This document shows, piece after piece, positions 40,747 through 53,212 of a stretch of 64,000 nucleotides of DNA. The stretch comes from Geobacter sp. OR-1. Its GTDB lineage: Bacteria; Desulfobacterota; Desulfuromonadia; Geobacterales; DSM-12255. Within the stretch, counting starts at the first letter, position 1, and each line of letters starts with the position of its first letter. Under the pieces are notes generated by a model, which searched no databases, was not told where the DNA came from, and saw only the letters and a program-made list of their open reading frames with translations. Both the position numbers and the translations under genes were made by a program. The stretch is taken from assembly GCF_000813145.1 (NCBI RefSeq), contig NZ_BAZF01000022.1:1-64000 (forward strand), written 5' to 3'.

Positions 40747-42576
40747 ATGATTTCCAGCGACTCAATTTCCCGGCTGCCCCCTTCGCCGGGGGTGTACCAG
40801 ATGAAAGGGGCTAACGGCGACATCCTGTACGTGGGGAAGGCCAGAAATCTCCGGCAAAGGGTCAGGTCGTACTTCGGCAGCTCAAGAGACTCCCGCTACC
40901 AGGTCCGTTTTCTGGTGGAGCAGGTCTTCGATATCGACTGTATCGTCACGGACACTGAAAAAGAGGCCCTGATCCTCGAAAATACCCTGATCAAGCAGCA
41001 CCGGCCCAAATACAACATCAACCTCCGCGACGACAAGACCTACTTCTCGCTCCGCCTGGATATGAACGAGAAATTCCCCCGGCTTATGGTGGTCCGCAAG
41101 GTTGCAAAAGACGGGGCAGCCTATTTCGGGCCTTATGCCTCCGCAACCGCAGCACGTACCGTAATGAAGCAGCTGCAGCGGATTTTCCCTCTCCGCCGTT
41201 ACCCCTTGGCAACCTGCAGCCGCCGTAAACGGCCCTGCCTTTTTTACCAGATCGGGCAGTGCTCCGGTCCGTGTCACGGCCTGATCAGCGAAGATGACTA
41301 CCGATCGCTCGCTGAAGGGGTAGCGTTGTTCCTTTCCGGCAAGGATCGCGACCTGGTCAGGGGTTATCATCAAAAGATGGCCGATGCTGCTGCCCGTGAG
41401 CGATACGAAGAGGCGGCGCGGTACCGGGACATCCTTAAAGCTATCGATACTACCCTGGAACGACAGAAGATGGTGACTAACGGTGAAGATATCGATGTCG
41501 TCGGGCTCTATCGCGACGAGAACCGCCTGACCCTTGTTCTGCTTTTCATCCGCGGCGGCACGCTTACCGGCAGCCGCAATTTCTCGTTTTCCTGGGAGTT
41601 GGACGACGCGGAGGCGCTTGCATCATTTCTGGATGAATACTATGGGCAGGACCCACTGATCCCCGGCACTCTCCTGCTGCCGCTCCCCCTGCCCGAGCAT
41701 GCCGGTCTGGCCGAATTCCTGGCCGAAAAACGGGGTAAGCGCGTCGACATTACGGTCCCGCGCCGCGGGATAAAGGCCGAACTTGTGGAACTGGCGGCCA
41801 AAAATGCCGAAAACGCCGCAACAGAGCAAAGGAATAAACACGAAGGGTCCCAGGCGATCCTTCTGGAACTAAAGGAACGGCTCCATCTGGCAAAGCTCCC
41901 CAAACGAATCGAGTGTTATGACATCTCGACCTTTCAGGGGCAGCAGAGTGTCGGCAGCAGGGTGACCTTTGTCGATGGCGAGCCGTTCAAGGAGGGATAC
42001 CGCCGCTACCGGATCAGAAAAGACGGCCGTACCGATGACTTCGGCATGATGACCGAAGTGCTGACCCGCCGCTCTCGGAAGGGTGATGCAGACCCGCTCC
42101 CCGATCTCCTGATTGTGGACGGCGGGCTGGGACAGTTGGGCGTCCTGACCCGTGTCCTGTCAGATCTGGGGCTGGTCGGGGTCGAAACCGCGGCCCTGGC
42201 CAAAAGCCGGGTTTACTCCTCGGTCGCCGATGTCGAGGTCGAGCGGACTGCCGAGCGGGTGTTCCGTCCCGGCAGAAAGAACCCGATTGTGCTCAGGCAA
42301 AATTCACAGGCACTGCTTCTTCTGGCAAGGATCCGCGACGAGGCGCATCGCTTCGCCGTGACCTATCACAAACTGGTCCGGGGAAAGGCCGCTCTGCACT
42401 CGACTCTGGAAGATATTCCCGGAGTGAGTACCGGGTTAAGCAAGCGGCTTCTAAAGCAATTCGGCAGCTTGGCAGAGATCAGCAATGCATCGGTTGCCGA
42501 AATTGCCGCGACTCCGGGAATATCGATCAAACTTGCCGGAGAAATATCTGCGCACCTCGCGAATAATCGCGACTGA
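40747..42576 (+). CDS. uvrC: excinuclease ABC subunit C
   Basis: 609 residues from the ATG at 40747; the frame is open upstream to 40564 but that part is not UvrC-like. N-terminal GIY-YIG nuclease ([25 protein letters not shown]), Cys-rich ASCSRR-like [23 protein letters not shown] motif (~195-230), RNase H-like nuclease ([18 protein letters not shown]) and C-terminal helix-hairpin-helix pair. It makes both incisions in nucleotide excision repair. Not linked to uvrA or uvrB here. Confidence 0.97.
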   Translation: MISSDSISRLPPSPGVYQMKGANGDILYVGKARNLRQRVRSYFGSSRDSRYQVRFLVEQVFDIDCIVTDTEKEALILENTLIKQHRPKYNINLRDDKTYFSLRLDMNEKFPRLMVVRKVAKDGAAYFGPYASATAARTVMKQLQRIFPLRRYPLATCSRRKRPCLFYQIGQCSGPCHGLISEDDYRSLAEGVALFLSGKDRDLVRGYHQKMADAAARERYEEAARYRDILKAIDTTLERQKMVTNGEDIDVVGLYRDENRLTLVLLFIRGGTLTGSRNFSFSWELDDAEALASFLDEYYGQDPLIPGTLLLPLPLPEHAGLAEFLAEKRGKRVDITVPRRGIKAELVELAAKNAENAATEQRNKHEGSQAILLELKERLHLAKLPKRIECYDISTFQGQQSVGSRVTFVDGEPFKEGYRRYRIRKDGRTDDFGMMTEVLTRRSRKGDADPLPDLLIVDGGLGQLGVLTRVLSDLGLVGVETAALAKSRVYSSVADVEVERTAERVFRPGRKNPIVLRQNSQALLLLARIRDEAHRFAVTYHKLVRGKAALHSTLEDIPGVSTGLSKRLLKQFGSLAEISNASVAEIAATPGISIKLAGEISAHLANNRD

Positions 42577-42648
42577 AACGGCCCGGTTAGGTATAATCCG
42601 TTTCTCTGCTATACTTCCTGAAGACATCCACATTACAGGAGACTTGAC

Positions 42649-43023
42649 ATGCCAATTTCAAAATCCCGCGTCCTTTCCTGGATTATTGGACTGATCCTGC
42701 TTTTGATCGCCTCTTTTTCGGCATACACCTGGTTTTCACTCAACTGGAGCTATTCAAAGGGAGAGCGCACTGGTTACGTACAGAAATTTTCCCACAAGGG
42801 GTGGCTGTGCAAGACCTGGGAGGGCGAACTGACCATGCTCCCTGTTCAGGGGATGGTGCCTGAAAAATTCGCCTTTTCTGTCAGAAGCGATGCCCTTGCC
42901 GGCGAGATCACCCGGAATATGTCCAAGAGGCTGGCTCTTACCTATGAGCAGCACAAGGGAGTCCCAACGCGCTGTTTCGGCGAGTCCGAGTACTACGTGA
43001 CCGCCATGAAGGTTATGGAGTAA
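42649..43023 (+). CDS. small membrane-anchored protein, unknown
   Basis: 124 residues with one N-terminal membrane helix (~9-30) and a periplasmic domain with GYVQKFSHKGWLCKTWEGELTML and two Cys that could pair (KGWLCK, PTRCFGE). A conserved type found in several proteobacteria, often near unrelated genes; function unknown. Start at 42649 behind AGGAG. Followed 7 bp later by another membrane protein gene. Confidence 0.75.
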   Translation: MPISKSRVLSWIIGLILLLIASFSAYTWFSLNWSYSKGERTGYVQKFSHKGWLCKTWEGELTMLPVQGMVPEKFAFSVRSDALAGEITRNMSKRLALTYEQHKGVPTRCFGESEYYVTAMKVME

Positions 43024-43030
43024 CGTGTCC

Positions 43031-43609
43031 ATGAAAGGAGTCAATTCACCGCGCTACCGGTTGGCGGGAACGCTCGCCATGATTAATGCCCTGCTCACCA
43101 TACCCTGGTTCATCATGACGTTTCTTCTCACCGAAAAGGGAGGGGTATGGCCCAAAGTAGCCGAGATCCTCATGCAGACAAGCAGTACATTCATTTTTGT
43201 CTTCATTTCACTGGCTCTCAAGAAACTACTGAACAACGTCCACGATTTTCATGCAACTGATCGATACATCATGTGGCTGATCAAGGCAAATATAGTCCTG
43301 ACAGCCATAAGCGTGGTCGGGGTGGTATTACCCTCGTTTGCCTCATCCGTTGGTGTACTCACCCTTATCTTCGTAATTCCCATGGGGATACTGCAACTTA
43401 TTTTCGGCCTGAAACTCTTGCAGCTTCCGGGCGATCTCGGCGGACTGCACCGTCCATACTGTTACCTCAACATCATCACCGGATTTTCCCTGGCAGCCAT
43501 TATTCTCCTGCCGCTCGGAATCTTTTCCGGGGCAGTAGCAGACATAATGCTGGGCACAATTTTCTTTCAAATGGCCAGCCATGGTACACTTATAGACACA
43601 GAGGCATAA
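43031..43609 (+). CDS. multi-pass membrane protein, unknown
   Basis: About 192 residues from the ATG at 43031 (a GTG at 43025 is also possible). Five hydrophobic segments (about 10-30, 45-65, 80-105, 110-130, 155-180) separated by short loops. No known transporter motif. Runs in the same direction as the genes before and after; may be co-transcribed with 42649. Confidence 0.65.
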   Translation: MKGVNSPRYRLAGTLAMINALLTIPWFIMTFLLTEKGGVWPKVAEILMQTSSTFIFVFISLALKKLLNNVHDFHATDRYIMWLIKANIVLTAISVVGVVLPSFASSVGVLTLIFVIPMGILQLIFGLKLLQLPGDLGGLHRPYCYLNIITGFSLAAIILLPLGIFSGAVADIMLGTIFFQMASHGTLIDTEA

Positions 43610-43642
43610 TTGCAGTCATGCTAAACGTAATGAGGAGCCATC

Positions 43643-44047
43643 ATGGTGACAAGGGAACAGATCGATAGTTTTTTCGCCTCTCCCGCATTCGGCGTGGTAG
43701 GGGCATCAACAGACAGAAACAAATACGGCAACAAGGTGCTCAGGTGTTACCTGCAGAACGGGAAAAGGGCCATTCCGGTTCATCCGAGCGAAACCATTGT
43801 TGAAGGGGTTGCGACAGTACCTAATGTTTCCGCCCTTCCCGATGAAGTAAAGAGCATCTCCGTGATCACACCTCCCAGGATAACCGAGCAGATAGTGATC
43901 GAGGCGATCAGCAAGGGGATCACATCCATCTGGATGCAACCCGGGGCAGAGAGCGCTGCCGCAATTAACAGCTGCCAGGCAGCGGGGATAAACGTCATTG
44001 CCGACGGCAGCTGCCTGCTGGTGGTCCTGGGGTATCGGGACCATTGA
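43643..44047 (+). CDS. CoA-binding domain protein (YccU type)
   Basis: 134 residues, a lone CoA_binding_2 Rossmann domain: AFGVVGASTDRNKYGNKVL (the dinucleotide/CoA loop), AIPVHPSE, ISVITPPRITEQIV and SIWMQPGAESAAAI. The same domain forms the N-terminus of succinyl-CoA synthetase alpha and ADP-forming acyl-CoA synthetases. Role unknown. Start ATG at 43643 after GAGGAG. Confidence 0.88.
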   Translation: MVTREQIDSFFASPAFGVVGASTDRNKYGNKVLRCYLQNGKRAIPVHPSETIVEGVATVPNVSALPDEVKSISVITPPRITEQIVIEAISKGITSIWMQPGAESAAAINSCQAAGINVIADGSCLLVVLGYRDH

Positions 44048-44061
44048 CAACCCGCAAAATG

Positions 44062-44093
44062 AAAACGGCCCGGAAGATACCCGGGCCGTTTTC
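44062..44093. terminator. bidirectional terminator
   Basis: A 12-bp stem (AAAACGGCCCGG with CCGGGCCGTTTT) lies between the facing CoA-binding and mglA-like genes; T residues follow on both strands. Confidence 0.9.
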
Positions 44094-44113
44094 ACATCTA
44101 TGTTATCTGTATT

Positions 44114-44701
44114 CTACTTGCCTTGCTTAAGATCGATCAATATCAGTTTGGCAACCGCCTTGAGTGTTTCGAAAACCCCTTCTCCCGTAGTCGCACAGGC
44201 CTCAAACTCCGGAACCTTCGTCGGGTTCAGCTCTTTCTGCAGCTCTTCCAGAGGCACGGCATTGGGGAGGTCACGCTTATTGTACTGAACTACGAACGGA
44301 AGCTTGTCCAGATCATACCCCTGCTCCTGCAGGTTGAACCTGAGGTTTTCCAGCGACTCCAGATTGGCATCCATCCGCTCTTCCTGTGAGTCGGCAACAA
44401 ACACTACGCCATCAACACCTTTGAGAATAAGCTTCCGGGAGGCGTCGTAAAAAACCTGCCCAGGGACAGTGTAAAGATGAAAGCGCGTCTTGAACCCGCG
44501 GATCTCCCCCAGAGCCAGCGGAAGAAAATCGAAAAAAAGTGTCCGCTCTGTTTCCGTTGCCAGTGATATCATCTTGCCTTTGGCGTCAGGGGCAGTCTTT
44601 TGATAAACATATTGAAGATTTGTAGTCTTTCCGCAAAGACCAGGCCCGTAATATACAATTTTACAGTTGATCTCGCGGGAAGCATAGTTGATGAAAGACA
44701 T
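44114..44701 (-). CDS. mglA: MglA-family small GTPase
   Basis: 195 residues. P-loop [16 protein letters not shown] (~18-32) with the family's Cys in place of the usual residue, [19 protein letters not shown] as switch region, [28 protein letters not shown] and NKRDLP. MglA sets cell polarity and controls motor proteins in Myxococcus; the Geobacter forms are poorly studied. Behind the MglB-like gene by 19 bp, with which it should form a GTPase/GAP pair. Confidence 0.9.
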   Translation of the reverse strand: MSFINYASREINCKIVYYGPGLCGKTTNLQYVYQKTAPDAKGKMISLATETERTLFFDFLPLALGEIRGFKTRFHLYTVPGQVFYDASRKLILKGVDGVVFVADSQEERMDANLESLENLRFNLQEQGYDLDKLPFVVQYNKRDLPNAVPLEELQKELNPTKVPEFEACATTGEGVFETLKAVAKLILIDLKQGK

Positions 44702-44720
44702 CTGGACTTACCCCGCTACG

Positions 44721-45218
44721 TTATCTAAACAGGTTGTCAATATCATCGTCAGTGATTTCGGCGAAGGGGAAATCGGTATCGCCACTCTTTTCCTTCTCTT
44801 CGGATTTCTGCATAAGACGATTGAAGATCGTGGTCAGTTCATCGGAGGCCTTTTTCACTCTCAGCCTGACCAGACCAAGAGACGAGCGGCTGTCAAACAG
44901 GACCACGAGGATTACCCGGCCACCCACGATGGAAATGTGAAGGTTATCTTTCTCACCTTCGTGAAAGAGTATGGAAAACTCCTTCTCGCCGATAAGTTTG
45001 GCAAGGCCGCCGGTTGCGGCAATATTGCCGGCCGTAAGCGATGCCAGAGAGGTGGTATCAAACTTGTCGACCTCGCCGACACCTGCAATCAACTGGCCGT
45101 TCTTGTCGACCAGAAAGATCACCTTGGCATTGGCTTCCCTCAGAAGCTTTTCAATCGCTCCCTGAATCTGCTTGAATTCCTCGTCGTACATGACCAACTG
45201 AGGATTCGCCATCGACAA
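44721..45218 (-). CDS. mglB: MglB-like roadblock/LC7 protein
   Basis: 165 residues with a roadblock/LC7 fold (MYDEEFKQIQGAIEKLLREANAKVIFLVDKNGQLIAGVGE; LGLVRLRVKKASDELTTIF). In Myxococcus MglB is the GTPase-activating partner of MglA. An acidic C-terminal tail follows. First gene of the pair. Confidence 0.9.
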   Translation of the reverse strand: MSMANPQLVMYDEEFKQIQGAIEKLLREANAKVIFLVDKNGQLIAGVGEVDKFDTTSLASLTAGNIAATGGLAKLIGEKEFSILFHEGEKDNLHISIVGGRVILVVLFDSRSSLGLVRLRVKKASDELTTIFNRLMQKSEEKEKSGDTDFPFAEITDDDIDNLFR

Positions 45219-45307
45219 CTCCTTGAAGGAAGGGGGATTGGGGGTAACCGCTACTCTATAACAGAATTATAAACGGCATTCAATATTTTTCAAGGTTTGC
45301 AGCAAAT

Positions 45308-45342
45308 GAAAAAGCCCCGACGGCGTTCCGGCCGTCGGGGCT
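45308..45342 (-). terminator. terminator after por
   Basis: On the minus strand a 12-bp stem (AAGCCCCGACGG with CCGTCGGGGCTT) is followed by TTTTT, 20 bp after the por stop. Confidence 0.9.
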
Positions 45343-45362
45343 TATCAGTTATACTCCGGACA

Positions 45363-48947
<3,585 letters not shown>

Positions 48948-49003
48948 GAACTTTCCTCCTGTCTTGCTGATTGGTAAAGCGGAAGGCAGCTGCCATTCAC
49001 ACC

Positions 49004-49597
49004 CTAAAACTCGGAACGTCCCTCTACCGCCCTCTGGACAGTAGCAGCATCTACATACTCGATATCACTCCCGAGCGGGATGCCGTGAGCGAGACGGGTC
49101 ACCTTTAAACCGAGATCCTTCAGGATCTTGGCCAGATATAACGCCGTTGCCTCGCCTTCGACTGAAAAATTCGTCGCAAGTATCACTTCTCTGGTCTGAG
49201 AGTGACGTAACCGTTCCAGCAGCTCGGCAATTCGCAGCTGTGACGGTGTGATTCCGGAAAGGGGAGACAACGCTCCCTGCAACACGTGATACTTCCCGCG
49301 AAATGCGTGGCTACGTTCAATTGCCAGCATATCCTGGGACTCTTCTACCACGCATATGACGGAATCGTCACGGCCTCCGGAGCAGATGACACAGGGGTCA
49401 TCCTCGGTAATGCCGAAACAGACCGAGCACAAATGCACGTTCTTAGCGACAGATATAAGACTATTTGCCAGAGCCTCTATATTCCCCGGAGACTTAAGCA
49501 AATGAAAAGCAAGCCGGAGGGCGGTCTTTTCGCCGACCCCCGGCAGTTTTTTTAGTTCCAGTAAAAGTCTTCCAAATGACGCTGAAAACTGTAGCAT
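49004..49597 (-). CDS. recR: recombination mediator RecR
   Basis: 197 residues. Helix-hairpin-helix (LKKLPGVGEKTALRLAFHLL), C4 zinc site CSVCFGITEDDPCVIC, Toprim domain (ICVVEESQDMLAIERSHAFRGKYHVL) and Walker-like C-terminus. Acts with RecF/RecO at gaps. Classic order dnaX-ebfC-recR on this strand. Confidence 0.97.
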   Translation of the reverse strand: MLQFSASFGRLLLELKKLPGVGEKTALRLAFHLLKSPGNIEALANSLISVAKNVHLCSVCFGITEDDPCVICSGGRDDSVICVVEESQDMLAIERSHAFRGKYHVLQGALSPLSGITPSQLRIAELLERLRHSQTREVILATNFSVEGEATALYLAKILKDLGLKVTRLAHGIPLGSDIEYVDAATVQRAVEGRSEF

Positions 49598-49648
49598 ATT
49601 TTGACCAAAGGTAAAACATTTTTCTATAGTAAGTTTCAGTAAAAAAGT

Positions 49649-49657
49649 TTATCCACA
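49649..49657 (+). promoter_or_regulatory. single DnaA-box sequence
   Basis: TTATCCACA, a perfect consensus DnaA box, lies in the 219-bp gap between recR and ebfC. A single box is not an origin; it could regulate the dnaX-ebfC-recR region or be chance. Confidence 0.4.
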
Positions 49658-49816
49658 ATAAAAGCACTTAAACAGCTACTATCATTATCAGTTTCGCGTA
49701 AAATGCCCTTAGAATTCCCCTGGGGAAAAGTTACCTTCAACTACCGGGGGGAGTCAGGGCGAAAAAGACCGCCCGATTTTGCCGGCATCGGACTCGTTAC
49801 CCAGTTTTTACTAAGA

Positions 49817-50131
49817 CTAAAATAGGCCCGGTATATTGATGCCGCCTGTCACCTTGCTCATCTGCTCCGACATCTCCAGCTGCACCTTCGCCATTGCCTC
49901 GTTTACAGCAGCCTTGACAAGGTCCTGCAGCATTTCGACATCTTCCGGATCAACGGCCTCTTTTTTAATTGAAAGAGATACTATCTGGTGCTTGCCGGTC
50001 ACAACAACCGTAACAGCCCCCCCACCTGCAGCTGCCTCGACAGTCTTAGAGGCTGCATCTTCCTGCAGCTTTGCCATGCGCTGCTGCATCATCTGAGCTT
50101 GCTTCATTATGTGGGCCAAACCTTTTGACAT
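49817..50131 (-). CDS. ebfC: nucleoid-associated protein YbaB/EbfC
   Basis: 104 residues: coiled coil with MMQQRMAKLQEDAASKTVEA, beta sheet GGAVTVVVTGKHQIVSLSI, and VDPEDVEMLQDLVKAAVNEA. DNA-binding dimer. Between dnaX and recR, as in many bacteria. Confidence 0.96.
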   Translation of the reverse strand: MSKGLAHIMKQAQMMQQRMAKLQEDAASKTVEAAAGGGAVTVVVTGKHQIVSLSIKKEAVDPEDVEMLQDLVKAAVNEAMAKVQLEMSEQMSKVTGGINIPGLF

Positions 50132-50176
50132 TACCTTGTCCTCCTGTTTTTTGTTTGATAATTGATTATCGGGTAA

Positions 50177-51893
50177 TTATTGGATGGGCTCGATCTTGTT
50201 GATCGAGCCGCCAAACAGTTCTACCGCGGCCTGAACCAACGGATTGGATCTGGCAGTCTCTTCAAGCATCTTGGTGCGCTCAGCCTGATCAATGCGTTTT
50301 TTTTTCCGCGATGCTCATTGGGGCGTCACCGGCACTGCCGCTCACAGTCTTAAGCCGAACCGATACCGACTCACCGAAATAGACCTTTGCCAATCCGTTC
50401 AGATCAGAAAGCATTGCCGGTGAGTTGAGTGCGCTGAAGTGAAAGGAATTGGGTGGGAACCCAACTTCAAGGGCACCATCCGAGGCCGTCAACGGGCGCG
50501 CGTCCTCCAACAGGGAACCGATCATCGGCTTTTCCCGGCAAACCCACGCCACAAATCCCGGCCAATCAGATGCCCACGAAGATGAACCTTTCGCCCCCAC
50601 GGAAGGAGCTGGGCGGGAAACCGCCTGATTGGCATCGGTCTTGGGAAGAGACGCGGCGGTCTCGCTTGCGGGGGGGCGGGGAGGTTGTTGGCGGGGCGAC
50701 GATCCGCGCGTCCACGAAGGAGCAGGGGATGAGACCATTCCTGATCCCGAAATAGCACTCCGCAAGCCATCAAGGCGGGAAAGCAGCTCCTGAGCGGGAA
50801 GCACGGGAACGAGCATGGCCATCTTCAGTAATGCCATCTCAAGCACCAGTCTCGGAAACCCGGTATGGGCCATATCGCTCTCGGCTTTGATCAAAATGGC
50901 CACATGACGATACAGATCGACAAGATCTACTGTCTGAGCCTGGGTATGAATCTCCTTCAATTCAGCCTCGGAAAGATCGGCATACTCGGCAATATCGCCA
51001 ACTGCCTTGCAGAGGGTGATCAGACGAAAATGCTCAACCAGTTCCTGGCAGAATTGTCTTATGTTGTAACCATTGGCATCGACCTGCTTTACAATTTCGA
51101 GCAGTGATCGAGAATCCCTGTTGAATACCGATTGCGAAGCCAGCACCAACAATCTCCGGTCTACGACACCCAGCAGGGCTACGACATCCTCATCGGAAAC
51201 CGTGGTGCCGCAAAATGCCAGCACCTGGTCAAGCGTTGACAAAGAGTCCCGCATGCTGCCGTCACCCTTGCGGCCAACCATTGCGAGTGCGGCCTCCGAT
51301 ATCTCCACCCCTTCTTGATCGACGATGTAACGAAGGCGGGCCACCACGACCGGCAAGGCAATCCGCCTGAAGTCGAATCTCTGGCAGCGGGAAAGGATTG
51401 TTATCGGGACCTTGTGGGGTTCGGTAGTCGCAAAGATGAACTTTACATGCGGAGGGGGCTCTTCAAGAGTCTTAAGCAGCGCATTGAATGCACTGGTTGA
51501 AAGCATGTGGACTTCGTCAATAATGAATATCTTGGCACGAAGCCTGGATGGTAGGTATTTGACATTTTCCCGGAGTTCGCGAACATCGTCTACCCCGGTG
51601 TTTGAGGCGCCATCGATTTCAATGACGTCAACTGCGACCCCGGAAGTAATTTCGTCGCAAGCCGGACATGCGTTACACGGCTCAGCTGCCGGACCGTGTT
51701 CGCAGGTCAGGGCCTTGGCAAGGATCCTGGCCGCACTGGTCTTTCCAACCCCTCTGGCTCCGGTAAAAAGAAATGCATGAGCGACCCGGCCCGAATGTAT
51801 CGCGTTCTGCAGGGTCTGGCTGACATGCTCTTGACCCACTAGGTCGCCGAACTTTTGCGGTCGCCATTTTCTGGCCAGTACAAGGTATGACAC
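50177..51893 (-). CDS. dnaX: DNA polymerase III tau/gamma subunit, 3' end shifted at an A9 run
   Basis: The zero frame (51893 to 50289) gives 534 residues: Walker A GARGVGKTSAARIL (~45), zinc cysteines CEHG...CNACPAC, sensor DEVHMLS, and Lys-rich/Pro-rich C-terminal regions. At 50297-50305 a run of nine A (coding strand) ends in KKTH and TGA. Leaving out one A continues in another frame as KKRIDQAERTKMLEETARSNPLVQ and on to TAA at 50177-50179, which is the usual conserved C-terminal end of DnaX (LVQ.AVELFGG). The stop then lies 45 bp before ebfC. So either slippage at the A9 makes two proteins, or the run is miscounted. Confidence 0.9.
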
Positions 51894-51949
51894 GATTCCT
51901 GCCTCGCTTTATTCCGACAGGCCGGGAAAATCCGCCCCCAGAAACAACT

Positions 51950-52079
51950 TTGCGGATACAGCTGATAGCTGGGCTGCCCCACGGCACACGGAGTGGGTTA
52001 CTGCCGCTGCTTCCTTCCGGACCTGACGGGGTTCATAACCTTCCATTGCGTGGGACCCAGCTATCAGCTGTATCCGCAA
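51950..52079 (-). ncRNA. ffs: signal recognition particle RNA (4.5S type)
   Basis: On the minus strand the segment contains the SRP hallmark GTCAGGTCCGGAAGGAAGCA and GGCAGTAA in an apical hairpin. The ends pair perfectly over 23 bp (TGCGGATACAGCTGATAGCTGGG at 51951-51973 with its complement at 52056-52078). It targets nascent membrane and secretory proteins to the translocon with Ffh. Located beside dnaX, as in E. coli-like arrangements in some species. Confidence 0.93.
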
Positions 52080-52135
52080 GGGTCTTGCAGGGGGGGCCGA
52101 CCCTTTCAGCCTGGGCGGCGCTGTGAGGGTGAAAA

Positions 52136-52226
52136 TGGCGGAGAGAGTGGGATTTGAACCCACGGTACGGTATTAGCGTACACACGATTTCCAATCGTGC
52201 TCCTTCAGCCGCTCGGACATCTCTCC
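52136..52226 (-). tRNA. tRNA-Ser(GGA)
   Basis: 91 nt. Acceptor GGAGAGA/TCTCTCC, D arm, anticodon arm CACGATTGGAAATCGTG with GGA (reads TCC and TCT), a long variable arm as expected for serine, T arm GTGGGTTCAAATCCCAC, discriminator G and encoded CCA. Intact. Confidence 0.97.
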
Positions 52227-52303
52227 GTAACGCGGAACTATAGTATAGCTCCCTTTGTTTTGTAAAGAAATTTGTGATGATTCCCGGAAAACCATGGCTT
52301 CTT

Positions 52304-53209
52304 TTAAAGGGGCAAAGTATCAGGCATACCCTCGGAAGGCGCTCCGGTACTGATCCCGCAACCCGGATCCGAGGCGTCCAGGGTTCCTTGAGCAAACAGC
52401 CCGCGGCCCCGGCAACCACCACGGCAGTCATCGGCGGCAAAGCAATCCGCGCAAACAGCAGGACGGGAAAGAATGCCCGCCCGCAACTCCTTCTTGATGC
52501 GGGAAGCAACTATATCACGATAAGCGGTTACCTGAAGATTCCCCAATATCGCCGGCATTGCGGGACAGGGGTAGACATCGCCGTTGGGGGCTATTGCTAG
52601 CATGGTGTTGCCCGCCTGGCAAACGCCATCAGGGAAGGGCGTTCCGGGATGAACCACCCGCCAGAGAAAGGGGTCGTTAGCCGTCACGGTAAGTTTTCCC
52701 GCAAACCGGACCGCAGCAATCTTCCCGGCAAGCGCTTCCCGTTCGCCAACACTCAGGCAAAGCGGGTCATCACCGCTAACCAGCCTTTCCATGGGGAGCT
52801 GGAGTTCCGCGATACCATTATCGATACACCCGGCAATGATGTCAGGGATCATGAGAAAATTGGAACGCGATGTCCGGAACGAAACGCCGTTGATCCCGGC
52901 ACTGCCAAAATCTGCCAATTCCTCCGGCGCCCGGATATCGGCATAAACCTTTTTCACGCCGCTATGCTTTAAAGGCAATGCTTCAGCAAGCGCAGCATGT
53001 GAGGCAGTGAGGAATAAAAAGAGCGGTGACCGGGACAGTCGTGCAACAACATCCAGAGTCTCGGCGCTGAGACCGGTCCCAAGATCGGTGATATGAAGGG
53101 TCAATGCCCGGCTGTCGGAAAGTTCGGAACAGATTCGCTCGTAATCCGGGAGTGGGCAGGGAAGAGGGGTGATATCCCAATAGAGCCTGATCGGAGAACG
53201 GAGTTCCAC
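52304..53209 (-). CDS. SPASM-domain protein with degenerate radical SAM part (GeoRSP type)
   Basis: 301 residues. The N-terminal half has the outline of a radical SAM barrel but starts RLYWDITPLPCPLPDYERIC, without CxxxCxxC, so it cannot make the SAM-binding cluster. The C-terminal SPASM part is complete: CQAGNTMLAIAPNGDVYPC and CADCFAADDCRGGC, then a last DPGC. It follows the active enzyme gene by 3 bp and ends the operon. I recall such partners being named GeoRSP system SPASM domain protein in Geobacter; the assignment is from memory. Probably a subunit that holds substrate or passes electrons. Confidence 0.82.
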   Translation of the reverse strand: MELRSPIRLYWDITPLPCPLPDYERICSELSDSRALTLHITDLGTGLSAETLDVVARLSRSPLFLFLTASHAALAEALPLKHSGVKKVYADIRAPEELADFGSAGINGVSFRTSRSNFLMIPDIIAGCIDNGIAELQLPMERLVSGDDPLCLSVGEREALAGKIAAVRFAGKLTVTANDPFLWRVVHPGTPFPDGVCQAGNTMLAIAPNGDVYPCPAMPAILGNLQVTAYRDIVASRIKKELRAGILSRPAVCADCFAADDCRGGCRGRGLFAQGTLDASDPGCGISTGAPSEGMPDTLPL

Positions 53210-53212
53210 AAA

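Noticed and set aside
49649-49657. Replication origin near recR
   Set aside because: Only one DnaA box, no cluster and no AT-rich unwinding region or dnaA gene beside it.
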